Source: Halomonas sp. HL-93 (lineage in GTDB: Bacteria > Pseudomonadota > Gammaproteobacteria > Pseudomonadales > Halomonadaceae). From it: 64,000 bases of DNA. Positions 26,008 through 35,537 of this stretch are shown here, piece after piece. The position numbers and the translations under genes were made by a program. The stretch's first letter is position 1. Each line of letters begins with the position of its first letter. Under the pieces are notes generated by a model. It was not told the DNA's origin, did no database searches, and worked only from the letters and a program-made list of their open reading frames with translations. The stretch spans positions 2,542,001 to 2,606,000 of the forward strand of contig NZ_LT593974.1 in the NCBI RefSeq assembly GCF_900086985.1, given 5' to 3'.

Positions 26008-26988
26008 TTAAGCGTCTTTTTCTTCTGTTGCGCAACGCACTTGCCGTGGTGAGAGGCCATAGTAGGCGCGAAACGCACGCGAAAAGCTGGACGATGAACT
26101 GAAACCACACGCCAACCCCACCGCCAGCACCGCCAAATCGGTTTCTGCCAACAGCCGCCGTGCGCGCTTAATGCGCAGCTGCAAATACCATTGACGCGGG
26201 GTGGCATTCAATTCTTGTTCGAAGAGACGCTGCAACTGCCGCACCGACACATCCACACGACGAGCCATCTCTTCAAGCGTCAGCGGCTCCTCAAGGTTCT
26301 GCTCCATCAGTGCCACTGCCTCCACAACACGGCGGTTGTGAGTGCCCAAGCGTTTCACCAATGCCATGCGCTGCTGGTCGCTGCGGGTTCTAATGCGGTC
26401 ATGAATAAGCTGCTCAGACACATCGATAGCCAATTTCGCACCATGCCGCCGTGCAATCACTTCCAGCGCCATATCCATCGCCGCCGCTCCACCGGCGCAG
26501 GAGAAACGACGCTCGCCCAACTCGTACAACTCATCGGTGGTATCAATACCCGGAAAGCGCTCGCGAAAAGCGGGCAGACTTTCCCAGTGCAGCGCCACCC
26601 GCTCGTGCTTTAGCAGCCCGGTAGCGGCAAGCAAAAAAGCGCCGGTATCAATACCGCCCAAACAGCAGCCCGCCTTATCTAACTGATGAAGCCACGCCAT
26701 TAACGGCCGAGTAAGATGCGCCTCGGGAGTGAAACCACTGCATACCGCCAGCGACGGCAAATGGTGGACCTCTCGAGTAGCCTGATCCGCCATCAGCGTC
26801 ATGCCATTCGACGCGGTTACCGGCCCGCCGTCAGCACTAATCAATGTCCAATCAAACAGTGGGCGATTGGCAATACGATTCGCAATGCGCAGCGGTTCGA
26901 CCGCGGCAAAGAAGGCCATCATCGAAAACTGCGGCAGCAGCAAAAAACCGACCATTTCAGGCAACGGGCCCTGATAACTTAGACGCAT
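26008..26988 (-). CDS. cdhR: GlxA/AraC-type transcriptional activator of carnitine catabolism (CdhR-like)
   Basis: 326 residues. An N-terminal DJ-1/PfpI-like domain (about 10-185) has the nucleophile-elbow-like region GGIDTGAFLLAATGLL. A C-terminal AraC DNA-binding domain follows (about 225-318; MARRVDVSVRQLQRLFEQEL and GFSSSSSFSRAFRAYYG). GlxA-type regulators control carnitine, betaine and dimethylglycine genes in pseudomonads. Beside the cdh operon this is most likely CdhR. It lies upstream of caiX on the same strand with a 104-base gap. Confidence 0.87.
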   Translation of the reverse strand: MRLSYQGPLPEMVGFLLLPQFSMMAFFAAVEPLRIANRIANRPLFDWTLISADGGPVTASNGMTLMADQATREVHHLPSLAVCSGFTPEAHLTRPLMAWLHQLDKAGCCLGGIDTGAFLLAATGLLKHERVALHWESLPAFRERFPGIDTTDELYELGERRFSCAGGAAAMDMALEVIARRHGAKLAIDVSEQLIHDRIRTRSDQQRMALVKRLGTHNRRVVEAVALMEQNLEEPLTLEEMARRVDVSVRQLQRLFEQELNATPRQWYLQLRIKRARRLLAETDLAVLAVGLACGFSSSSSFSRAFRAYYGLSPRQVRCATEEKDA

Positions 26989-27139
26989 AAAAAATGCCCA
27001 CGGTCATTATGTTGGTATCAAAAAGCGTCTATAGCCTAGCGCGTTACGCAGCCAACGTCAGCGAGACATAGTGAACGGAGATAGTGTCAGAGTGGCAAAA
27101 TATGGGTTAATCACTAAAGGATAGGCAAATAGAATGACG

Positions 27140-27216
27140 TGGCGTCCCTGGCAGGAGTCGAACCTGCGACCTGCCGCTTAGGAGGCGGCTGCTCTATCCT
27201 ACTGAGCTACAGGGAC
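27140..27216 (-). tRNA. tRNA-Arg (anticodon CCU)
   Basis: The minus strand folds into a standard cloverleaf of 77 bases with encoded CCA. The acceptor stem is GTCCCTG/CAGGGAC, the D arm is GCTC...GAGC, the anticodon loop is CTCCTAA with anticodon CCT, and the T arm is GCAGG-TTCGACT-CCTGC. It reads AGG arginine codons. It stands alone between the carnitine regulator and a transporter, and no integrase or attachment-site duplication is seen beside it. Confidence 0.97.
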
Positions 27217-27268
27217 TTATGAGGAGCGGCAGTATAACGCTTAGGCCAACGTAGGCCAAGGCAATGCG

Positions 27269-28216
27269 CTATATCCAGCCGAGCAGCCGCAGCGCGAAAA
27301 TACCGGCGGTAACCGTCACGCTTGCCATCAGGGTGGTAATGGCAATGATGTTCGCTGCTAACGAGAAATTGCCACCAATCGCCTTGACCATTACAAAGCT
27401 TGCGGCTGCTGTGGGGCTAGCAAAGAACAGGAATAGCAAGCCTAGTTCGCGGCCCGAAAAACCTGCAAACCAGGCAGCTCCGGTCGACAATACCGGAAGA
27501 ATAACCATCTTCATTACGCTGGCACTTAACGCGACCTGCTGGCTTTCTCGCAGGCTTCTCACCGACAGGGTCGCCCCGATGCAAATCAGCGCCAGCGGCA
27601 ACGTAAGAGAAGCAAAATAATCACCTGATGTCATTAACCAACGGGGCAACTGAACTGACCATGCGGTGAATGGCAAGGCGGCCAACACGGCGATGATCAA
27701 CGGGTTGGTGCAAATTTTCCAGAGCAGGCTGCGCCAATCCGTTGCCTGACCGGGTTGATACATTGCCAGCACCACCACCGAGAGTACGTTATACGTCACA
27801 ATGACAACGCCTAATAATAGACTTCCCGCCGAAAGACCATAGTTGCCATACATGCCCGCGGCCAAAGCCAGCCCCACCACGCCACAATTACCGCGAAAGG
27901 CTCCCTGAACGTACACACCGCGTTCTTCACGCGGGACCCGGAAGCTCGCCCAGCCCCAACTCAAGGCACATTGGCACAGGGTCGCCAACGCGAAGAACAC
28001 CAAGAGCGGCACATCCAACGCCACAGCCAAGTCAGCTTTTATCAAGCTTAAAAAAATCAATGTCGGTAAGGTGGCTTTGAAGACTAAGGCAGAAGCGGTC
28101 GTCACGAATGCTCTGTCTATCCAGCCAAGCCGCTTTAAACCTAAACCTACAAATACCATGGCAAAAACAGGCAGGGTGACATCAAGCGTGCGGGCAAACA
28201 GCTCAAATAGACTCAC
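27269..28216 (-). CDS. AEC-family (auxin efflux carrier-like) transporter
   Basis: 315 residues with about ten hydrophobic helices in two five-helix halves. The family pattern includes LPVFAMVFVGLGLKRLGW, FRGNCGVVGLALA, and NPLIIAVLAALPF. The first Met-coding options are a TTG at 28225 and a GTG at 28216; the GTG sits about 10 bases after AAAGAGA and gives a normal family start (MSLFELF), so it is preferred. Bacterial AEC proteins export or take up small carboxylates such as malate. The substrate here is unknown. Confidence 0.88.
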   Translation of the reverse strand: MSLFELFARTLDVTLPVFAMVFVGLGLKRLGWIDRAFVTTASALVFKATLPTLIFLSLIKADLAVALDVPLLVFFALATLCQCALSWGWASFRVPREERGVYVQGAFRGNCGVVGLALAAGMYGNYGLSAGSLLLGVVIVTYNVLSVVVLAMYQPGQATDWRSLLWKICTNPLIIAVLAALPFTAWSVQLPRWLMTSGDYFASLTLPLALICIGATLSVRSLRESQQVALSASVMKMVILPVLSTGAAWFAGFSGRELGLLFLFFASPTAAASFVMVKAIGGNFSLAANIIAITTLMASVTVTAGIFALRLLGWI

Positions 28217-28333
28217 GGTCAACAATCTCTTTTGCTGAATTCAAATATTAAGGCGCTGCATCTGCTTATACTCTACCGTACCGTTGACGGAGATTTATCG
28301 ACTGGCTGGACAGCGATGGCAGCATAAGAGAAA

Positions 28334-31300
28334 GTGTTCCAAAACGCGCATATAACAGACAGGTTACCCATGGTATCACTCCTCGGAAGCCATAATGAAG
28401 CGCAGCGTTTGTTTACACTAAAACGCTACACCTTGGGTGATCGCTCTGCGGATCCTGAGCTTGACCGCATCACTCGCTTGGCCGCCACGCTTTGCCAGGC
28501 CCCTATGGCGTTAATTACCCTGGTCGACGAGCACCAAACATGGTGCAAAAGCAAGTATGGCAACGCCGTAAGCTTCACCCAACGTGAGCATTCATTCTGC
28601 ACTCACACTCTCTCGTCAGCCTCGCTTCTCGAAGTTCCTGATACTCAACAAGACCGCCGTTTTCAGCGGCTCCCACTGGTCACTCAGCCCCCAGGCATCC
28701 GCTTCTATGCAGGAATGCCCTTAATAACTGAAAACGGCTACGCGATTGGTTCGCTCTGCGTGATGGACACGGTGCCACGCCAGTTAACCACCACCCAGAG
28801 CGAGCTCTTAACCCAGCTCGGTACTAGCGTCGTATTAAAGCTTGAGCACCACTTAACGTCTCGCGCCCAGCATGCCACCAGTAAAGCAGGTATCGGCGTT
28901 TGGGAGATGGACATTCCTAGCCGCGTCACACATTGGAATGACGTCATTAACCAGCTATATGGCATTGGCGAAGAAGACGATATTGATATATTCCAGCGCT
29001 TAAATGTCTACGTCGAGGAGGATAAAGCACGCTTAATTCAGGCGTTGAATGCAGCGGTTGAGCACAAGCGAGCATTTAATGACACCTTTCAGCTGATCAC
29101 CCCGCAAGGACTTCAGCGCTGGGTTCGTATTACCGGCCATCCCATAATGGTCAACGGCAGCGTTGTTCAGTTAATCGGCACCATGATTGATGTGACGCCA
29201 CGCAAACGCGTCGAAAGCCAGCTTTTAAAGCAGCAGGCGTTGGAGCGCGCGATTATGCGCGCCCAAGCAAGCTTTATTGATGAAAGAGAAAACACGTCTG
29301 CGCTCAATCATCTGCTAGACGATTTGCTGGCGCTGACTGATAGCGAATATGGCTTTATTGGCGAAGTTCTTAAAGATGAGCAACAAGCCCCTTACTTGGT
29401 TGCCCATGCCATTACCGACATAACCTGGGATGACGAATCGCGCCGTTTTTATGATCAAAATGCCCCCAATGGCATGATCTTCAGCAATCTGGACACGCTG
29501 TTTGGCCATGTGATGCGCCATGAGGAGGTAGTGATTGCCAACCAGCCTGACCAAGACCCGCGGCGGGGTGGGCTACCTCCCGGCCATCCTCAGCTAAAAG
29601 CTTTTTTAGGGGTGCCGATCCATTTGCACGGCCACTGTATCGCCATGATTGGCTTGGCGAACCGCCCCAATGACTACGACAGGGCTCTAGTAGATTTTCT
29701 AGCCCCGCTGTTGGGTAGTATCGGGCAACTGGTGAACAGTCTTCGCATCAACCGCCAGCAGCGAGACGACCAAACTGCCATTTCCCGTCTCTCGATGGTG
29801 GCCAAAAAAACCAGCAACGGCGTGGTCATTACCGATGCCCAAGGCCGTATTGAGTGGGTCAACGAAGGATTTACCCGCTTAAGTGGTTACACACTTGACG
29901 AAGCGCTGGGCAAAACACCTGGAGAGCTATTGCAGGGTCCGCAGACTAACCCAGCCACGATTGCGAGGATTACCAAAGCACTCCAGCAGAAACGCGGCTT
30001 TGAAGAGGAGGTGCTCAATTATCGCCGGGATGGGTCGCGCTACTGGGTGCATATCAGCTGTAATCCGCTGCCCGATAGCGATAACGGTAACGCAGGCTTT
30101 ATTGCCATCCAGTCCGATATTAGCGACACCAAAGCCCACGAAGAAGCCCTGTATAAAGCCGCCAATATTGATGAGCTAACCGGGCTCGCCAACCAGCGTT
30201 TAGTGAAAGAACAACTGGCTCAATATACCGATGGGGCCACGCACGACAATGCCGTTAGCATTCATGTTTTAAATCTAGATGATTTTAAACGACTCAATGA
30301 GTTACTCGGTTATCAAGCGGGAAACGACGTGCTGGCAGGCATCGCCAGACGTTTGGAGGGGCTAACCGGCATCACGGGGTTCTGCGGGCGTTTAAGCGGC
30401 GATGAATTCGCTGTAGTGACGCAACCACCTATCACCGCGGCCAGCTTACAGCGCCGCATTCACGACACATTTTACTTAGCAGGCCAGGCTATCAAGATTA
30501 CCACCTGCGTGGGCACGACTACCTACCCGCAGGACAACGTAGACACCGACACACTTATCCGACATGCGTACCAAGCCCTCTACCAAGCAAAAACCCTCGG
30601 GCCCGCACAGAATGCCATTTACAACCCGGATGAAGAACAATCCACGCGCAGCAAACAAAAGCAGCGCAATGCCATACGCTATGGCTTAAAGAATGGAGAG
30701 TTTGTGCTTTTTTATCAGCCACAGGTTAACCTTCAATCCCACTGTGTGATTGGGGTCGAAGCGCTAATCCGCTGGCAGCACCCAGAAAAGGGCCTACTCT
30801 CACCAGGCGCTTTTCTGCCGTTAGTCGAAGGCACTGATTTGGAATATGACGTCGGCGAGTGGGTCATCGAAACTGCGCTCAAGCAGCAAACGCTTTGGCA
30901 ACAGCAATCCATTTACATGCCCATCAGCGTGAACATCAGCCCACGGCACTTATTGCACCCCGGCTTCTTGCCGCAGTTGCAGACTTTGCTTGCCGCCTAC
31001 CCACACATTGAACCACGGCAGTTATCACTGGAAATTTTGGAGTCGGCCACGCTTGATGATATGCAGGCCGCATTGGCGGTGCTATCTGCCTGCAAGGCAT
31101 TAGGGATTGACGTTGCCCTTGACGACTTTGGTACAGGCTATTCCTCGTTGGCCTATTTTCGCCATTTACCCGTGCAACTGATCAAAGTCGACCGCGACTT
31201 TGTCCGCGATATGCTAGACAGCCAGAATGACCGGGCGATAGTGGAAAGCATAGTGTTTCTAGCCAAAAAGTTTTCACGCCCGGTCCTGGCAGAAGGCGTC

Positions 31301-31429
31301 GAAACAATGGCGCATGCTAGCGCGCTGCTGGCATTAGGCTGCCACTTGGCCCAGGGCTATGGCATTGCCCGCCCCATGCCCGCGTTGGATATCCCCCAAT
31401 GGTTGCAGCAGTGGAAGTTAACAAGTTGA
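28334..31429 (+). CDS. GAF-PAS-GAF-PAS-GGDEF-EAL c-di-GMP protein, probable phosphodiesterase
   Basis: 1031 residues from GTG 28334 (AAGAGAAA upstream); an ATG at 28370 is the alternative. Domains in order: GAF (about 25-185), PAS (190-300), GAF (305-480), PAS (490-615), GGDEF (about 625-775) and EAL (about 790-1025). The cyclase motif is degenerate, SGDEF in CGRLSGDEFAVV. The EAL domain keeps GVEALIRW, LEILES, DDFGTGYSSL and LAEGVET, so hydrolysis of c-di-GMP is expected. The second PAS looks LOV-like but has no photoactive Cys. Soluble, no membrane segment seen. It converges on a cyclase gene with a 2-base gap. Confidence 0.9.
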   Translation: MFQNAHITDRLPMVSLLGSHNEAQRLFTLKRYTLGDRSADPELDRITRLAATLCQAPMALITLVDEHQTWCKSKYGNAVSFTQREHSFCTHTLSSASLLEVPDTQQDRRFQRLPLVTQPPGIRFYAGMPLITENGYAIGSLCVMDTVPRQLTTTQSELLTQLGTSVVLKLEHHLTSRAQHATSKAGIGVWEMDIPSRVTHWNDVINQLYGIGEEDDIDIFQRLNVYVEEDKARLIQALNAAVEHKRAFNDTFQLITPQGLQRWVRITGHPIMVNGSVVQLIGTMIDVTPRKRVESQLLKQQALERAIMRAQASFIDERENTSALNHLLDDLLALTDSEYGFIGEVLKDEQQAPYLVAHAITDITWDDESRRFYDQNAPNGMIFSNLDTLFGHVMRHEEVVIANQPDQDPRRGGLPPGHPQLKAFLGVPIHLHGHCIAMIGLANRPNDYDRALVDFLAPLLGSIGQLVNSLRINRQQRDDQTAISRLSMVAKKTSNGVVITDAQGRIEWVNEGFTRLSGYTLDEALGKTPGELLQGPQTNPATIARITKALQQKRGFEEEVLNYRRDGSRYWVHISCNPLPDSDNGNAGFIAIQSDISDTKAHEEALYKAANIDELTGLANQRLVKEQLAQYTDGATHDNAVSIHVLNLDDFKRLNELLGYQAGNDVLAGIARRLEGLTGITGFCGRLSGDEFAVVTQPPITAASLQRRIHDTFYLAGQAIKITTCVGTTTYPQDNVDTDTLIRHAYQALYQAKTLGPAQNAIYNPDEEQSTRSKQKQRNAIRYGLKNGEFVLFYQPQVNLQSHCVIGVEALIRWQHPEKGLLSPGAFLPLVEGTDLEYDVGEWVIETALKQQTLWQQQSIYMPISVNISPRHLLHPGFLPQLQTLLAAYPHIEPRQLSLEILESATLDDMQAALAVLSACKALGIDVALDDFGTGYSSLAYFRHLPVQLIKVDRDFVRDMLDSQNDRAIVESIVFLAKKFSRPVLAEGVETMAHASALLALGCHLAQGYGIARPMPALDIPQWLQQWKLTS

Positions 31430-31431
31430 TA

Positions 31432-33453
31432 TCATTCAAAAAGCTGGATAGCGCTTGGGCTATGCTCTTCATGTAGCCTGATCACCACGCCATTACGGCC
31501 TTTATCCTTGGCTGCGTAACTCCCGGCATCAGCGCGCGCCAACGCTTCATCAGTGCTTCCATCGTCTTCGTGAAAGGTGGTAACCCCAATACTCAGCGTT
31601 ACGCTATATTCTTTACCTTCATGAACCACCGAAATTTCCCCCACTGACTGACACAAGGATTCGGCGATCTTTTGCGCTTGGTTCAGAGTACAGCTGGGCA
31701 GCAAAACACCAAATTCATCGCCGCCTTGGCGGGCAACATGATCACTACGGCGCACTTCCCAAGCGACCACTTGGGCGATACGCCGCAGCATTTCGTCACC
31801 CAGTGCATGCCCACCTTCATCGTTAATCGGTTTGAAATGATCAAGGTCAAACAATAATAGCGCCGAGGGCGTGCTGGTTTTTTGAAATTCGGCAAAAGCA
31901 TCATCAAGCCGCCGCTCAAAACCACGCCGGTTAAGCAACCCGGTTAGCGGATCATGCTCAGCTTCCCAGCGCTGAATAGCCTCTTGCTCACGCCGCTCGG
32001 TAATATCTTTGACGACGCCTACCAAACCCAACGAATGGCCACCCTGGGAGAGCATCACCACCCGAGCATGTACATCCAGCCATAGCGTTTCATTATCGCT
32101 ACGCACAAAACGAAACTGGCGGACAAAATCACTCCCGGTTTTGAGGCTATGTTTCCACATATCGATAGCTCCGCCCCGATCATCGTGATGAATTTGATGC
32201 AGCCAGGCGTTCGTCGGCGCATCCGACTGGATGCCGAGCATGTCGAGAAGCGACGGATTCATATAAGTAATATCGCCGTCAAAATTGGCGACAAACATTC
32301 CTTGCGGGGTAGCATTTAGCACAGAGTCGAGAAAAGCTTCACGCTCTTGGAGGTTAGCCATCAATACTTGGCGCTCGTCCTCCACGCGGTTGAAGGTATG
32401 CGCAACGCGCTGCAACTCTTGCAAATTAGTGCCTAGCTGCACTCGCTCGCGTTCACCGCGCCCCACTTGGCCAATCTGCTTGGCTAAATGTTTTAACGGC
32501 GACAACATACGGCGCAAAATTAACCAGAGCACCGGCAGCATCAGCAACGTCAGTGCGACTCCCAGCCACCATAGTCGCTTTAAAAAGCCGCCTAGCGGCT
32601 CTTGGGCTTGCTCACTGGGCAAATACAGGCCTACTACCCAATTCGCTGGCCAAACCTGCCCATAGGACTGAAAACCAAGCTGGCCGTTAAGCAACGCACC
32701 AACGGCCTCACCTTCCCAACCATCTAATGCCAAACCCAGCCAAGGATTAAAATCGCTGTCCGGCACCTCGGTCATAATCAGGTCGCGATTAGGGTGATAG
32801 AGTATTTTTCCAGAGGCCGTCGCCACCCCCGCGTAGCCTTGTTCGCCTAGCCTAACCCGCGAGAGCCGATCAAAAATCCCACCGGAATCCAGACTGACAA
32901 CGCCGCCTACAAAGCCGTTGAAGTTCCCCTGCTGATCAATGCGCGGCACGCTAATCAATATCATTGGCATCCCGCTACCACGCCCCACAAACGGCTCACT
33001 AACGTAAGGCTTTTGCGAGCCGCGCAGTATTTTAAAATATTCAAGCTGGGCGGTGTCTAACCCTTCACGTCCTTCAACATTCGGCCAATCGGCGATCACC
33101 CGCCCTTCTGCATTGGCGACCACCACACCTTCGAACCAAGCCATTAGCGCTTCATTACGCTGTAACGTCGAATCTATCGCGTCGTCACTAGCATCTGCTT
33201 CAAGCTGGGTGTTTAGCCGGCTTAACGCATCAATGCGTGCGTCTACTTGCTCAGTGACCTCATCGGCAAGCAACGTCGACTCATAGCGCAAGTGCGCCAT
33301 ATTGGTGGCCTTCACCATGGCACTGCCTAGCTGCCACGCCATCCCCAGCACCAGCATCACGACCAGTAGCCAGGTAACGGCTAGCCCCATCAGCATCCGG
33401 TTCTGAAGCGAACCGATACAGGATTTGCGTTTTAACCAGCGAGCCAAACCCAC
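31432..33453 (-). CDS. Membrane diguanylate cyclase (Cache-HAMP-PAS-GGDEF)
   Basis: 673 residues from a GTG at 33453. One membrane helix lies near 21-45, then a periplasmic dCache-type sensor (about 46-290), a second helix (295-318), HAMP (318-370), PAS (375-500) and a GGDEF domain (505-665). The active-site motif is RQGGDEFGVLLP. An inhibitory RxxD site (RRSD) lies exactly five residues before it, so product inhibition is expected. It should synthesise c-di-GMP in response to an outside small molecule. The 3' end faces the phosphodiesterase gene. Confidence 0.93.
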   Translation of the reverse strand: MGLARWLKRKSCIGSLQNRMLMGLAVTWLLVVMLVLGMAWQLGSAMVKATNMAHLRYESTLLADEVTEQVDARIDALSRLNTQLEADASDDAIDSTLQRNEALMAWFEGVVVANAEGRVIADWPNVEGREGLDTAQLEYFKILRGSQKPYVSEPFVGRGSGMPMILISVPRIDQQGNFNGFVGGVVSLDSGGIFDRLSRVRLGEQGYAGVATASGKILYHPNRDLIMTEVPDSDFNPWLGLALDGWEGEAVGALLNGQLGFQSYGQVWPANWVVGLYLPSEQAQEPLGGFLKRLWWLGVALTLLMLPVLWLILRRMLSPLKHLAKQIGQVGRGERERVQLGTNLQELQRVAHTFNRVEDERQVLMANLQEREAFLDSVLNATPQGMFVANFDGDITYMNPSLLDMLGIQSDAPTNAWLHQIHHDDRGGAIDMWKHSLKTGSDFVRQFRFVRSDNETLWLDVHARVVMLSQGGHSLGLVGVVKDITERREQEAIQRWEAEHDPLTGLLNRRGFERRLDDAFAEFQKTSTPSALLLFDLDHFKPINDEGGHALGDEMLRRIAQVVAWEVRRSDHVARQGGDEFGVLLPSCTLNQAQKIAESLCQSVGEISVVHEGKEYSVTLSIGVTTFHEDDGSTDEALARADAGSYAAKDKGRNGVVIRLHEEHSPSAIQLFE

Positions 33454-34138
33454 CCACCCCGCTTACCTTGCCGAATATTCAACATTTCACCTTTAAGGTT
33501 TTTTTATCGTGTGTGCTTATAGTACCGTTGTATGAGCCTCCACCACAAAATAATTACCTACCGATAATCAACGACCGCTAATGATCAAGCCTCTTCTCAT
33601 CAGGCACATGGGGCTCGAAATTGTTGCAAACCTCATGCCGATGTTCGCTAGGCGAACACTGTGCGGCACCCTATTATGCATCAGCCCTTCTTCTCACTCC
33701 CAGCAGGCATTACCTCACCTGTTCTTCTTAGACCCAAAGAGCAGCCCCCTGAAGATACGCTGAGGTGTAGAAAAGGAGTGCCGTGCTGAAAGCATTTATT
33801 CAAAAAAACGCAACTCACGATAAAATAACAATCAATTAACCTTAAAAAAGACTTTTTTATAAGTAAACTTACCAAATAAAAAATTAACAATATCTAATAT
33901 TTAAAATACTTAAAAAATTATTAGCGTGCTAATACGTTGAATGAAATGGAGAAAGTTCCTCATCCTTTTGTCGTAATCTTATATTCACCCAATTGTAACT
34001 TCACTTTAAGCTCGCTATGTTAGCTCCAGATAGCAAACAGCGTTCGCCTCTTGGGCTAGTTGGCTATCTAACTAAACAACAACAAACCACAACGACAGCG
34101 CAGTCTCTCGATAGACTGCCTGATATAAATAAAAGGAA
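33454..34138. other. Gene-poor region upstream of porin gene
   Basis: About 685 bases between the cyclase start and the porin. Its right half (about 33780-33960) is very AT-rich, as is common upstream of highly expressed porin genes, and should contain the porin promoter. A tiny 18-codon frame at 33783-33839 has a good AAAGGAG ribosome-binding site but nothing else in its favour. A 60-codon frame at 33581-33763 lacks coding character. No repeats or RNA genes were recognised. Confidence 0.5.
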
Positions 34139-34144
34139 ATGCAA

Positions 34145-35374
34145 GTGACTTTTACAAAGCGCTTTAAGCAAACCGCTCTCTTCTCGACTAGTGCATTAGC
34201 TCTTGCTGTTGCGTCGGCATCACACGGCTACGATATAGAAGTGGGTGACACTGACATTAGCATTTATGGCTATGCAAAACTGGACCTGATCTACGATGTA
34301 GATAGTGATCTTGGTGACAAAAGCGTTGGCTACGGCAATATTGCTCTTGATGGGGATAGCAGCAGCACCGGCCATACCGGCATACATGCGGCAGAAAGCC
34401 GTATCGGGTTTTCAACGGCCACCCCGATGGCAGGCAGTGACCTAAAGACCACCATCGAAGGTGATTTTTACGGCGGTGGCGCTGATAGCAATGCAGCGGA
34501 ATTCCGTTTGCGCCAGGCATTTGGTGAGTGGAACGGTATTCTTGCAGGTCAAACCTGGACCAACTTTGCAAGCTTCATTCCTGGCACACCCACTATCGAC
34601 TTTACCGGTCCTGGCGGACGCGGCATTCTAGATCGCCAAGCTCAATTACGCTACACCACTGGAGGGTTCTCTGTTGCGGTGGAAGACCCAGACAAGCTGG
34701 GCGGCAATGTAAATGCCAACATTAGTTCTGACACCATTACTGGCTTTGAACCAGACGGCACTCCAATCACAACCACTTCATCTTCAAGTGCGGCTAAAAA
34801 CAAAGTACCTGACCTAACTGCCCGTTATGAAGGCGCTAGCGGCAACTTTAGTTATGCGGCCTCGGGCGTAATGCGCTACCTGGAGTACGATACAAACAAT
34901 AACGCAGACGCAGATGCTTCCTGGAGCGATGATACCGCTACAGGTTGGGGCATCGCGCTGGCCGGTGCACTTGAGGTCACTGAGGACTTGACCGTTCGTG
35001 CAGGCGTTAGCCACGGCGATGGTATTGGCGGTTATGTTGATAGTAACCCCTACCAAGCTCCTGCTTACGTAGACTCTAACGGCAACCTAGAAACCGTTGA
35101 AGCAACAGGCGGCACAGTAGGCGCAAGCCTGAAAGCCGGCCCTGGCGCATTTAACCTCGTTTACAGCGTTGCTACAGCGGATCTGGATGATGCAGAAGTT
35201 GCCGACAGCACGAATGATACCTTCGAAAGTGTTTGGGCTAACTATATCTGGTCACCGGCATCTACTCAAAACATCGCTTACGGTGTTGAAGTCGGCCAGC
35301 ACAGCCGCGAAACGGTAGGTGGGGACGACGGTGATGCTATTCGCGTACAGGGCATGGTGAAGTACAGCTTCTAA
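34145..35374 (+). CDS. DcaP-like trimeric outer-membrane porin
   Basis: 409 residues. The start is set at GTG 34145 because AGGA at 34134-34137 lies 7 bases upstream; the in-frame ATG at 34139 leaves only one base of spacing. A signal peptide (about 30 residues, ending ASASHG) precedes a beta-barrel: DISIYGYAKLDLIYDVD, HAAESRIGFST, LRQAFGEWNGILAGQTWTNF, ending in an aromatic VKYSF. These motifs match the DcaP family, which takes up dicarboxylates and other anions. Many Asp residues suit a halophile. A strong terminator follows. Confidence 0.85.
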   Translation: MTFTKRFKQTALFSTSALALAVASASHGYDIEVGDTDISIYGYAKLDLIYDVDSDLGDKSVGYGNIALDGDSSSTGHTGIHAAESRIGFSTATPMAGSDLKTTIEGDFYGGGADSNAAEFRLRQAFGEWNGILAGQTWTNFASFIPGTPTIDFTGPGGRGILDRQAQLRYTTGGFSVAVEDPDKLGGNVNANISSDTITGFEPDGTPITTTSSSSAAKNKVPDLTARYEGASGNFSYAASGVMRYLEYDTNNNADADASWSDDTATGWGIALAGALEVTEDLTVRAGVSHGDGIGGYVDSNPYQAPAYVDSNGNLETVEATGGTVGASLKAGPGAFNLVYSVATADLDDAEVADSTNDTFESVWANYIWSPASTQNIAYGVEVGQHSRETVGGDDGDAIRVQGMVKYSF

Positions 35375-35445
35375 GCATTAACGGCGGCTTTACAAGTCGC
35401 CGCAGGCAGACCTTAACAGTACAAGCAAAAACTCTTCGATCCTTA

Positions 35446-35472
35446 AGCCCCAACCAAGGTTGGGGCTTTTTT
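35446..35472 (+). terminator. Rho-independent terminator of the DcaP-like porin gene
   Basis: A perfect 10-base-pair stem (AGCCCCAACC / GGTTGGGGCT) with a 2-base gap, in practice a 4-base loop, is followed by a run of six T. It lies about 70 bases after the porin stop on the plus strand. Confidence 0.92.
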
Positions 35473-35537
35473 AATGGGCAGTAACAGTGAAATAAGCGTT
35501 ACCCAGGAATCTCAACACGCCATTGGCAGGTAGCAAC

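Noticed and set aside
27140..27216. tRNA-Arg as an integration site for a mobile island
   Set aside because: No integrase on either side and no repeated tRNA 3' end within the window; flanking genes look native.
33581..33763. 60-codon frame upstream of the DcaP-like porin
   Set aside because: No ribosome-binding site or recognisable protein pattern in an AT-rich regulatory gap.
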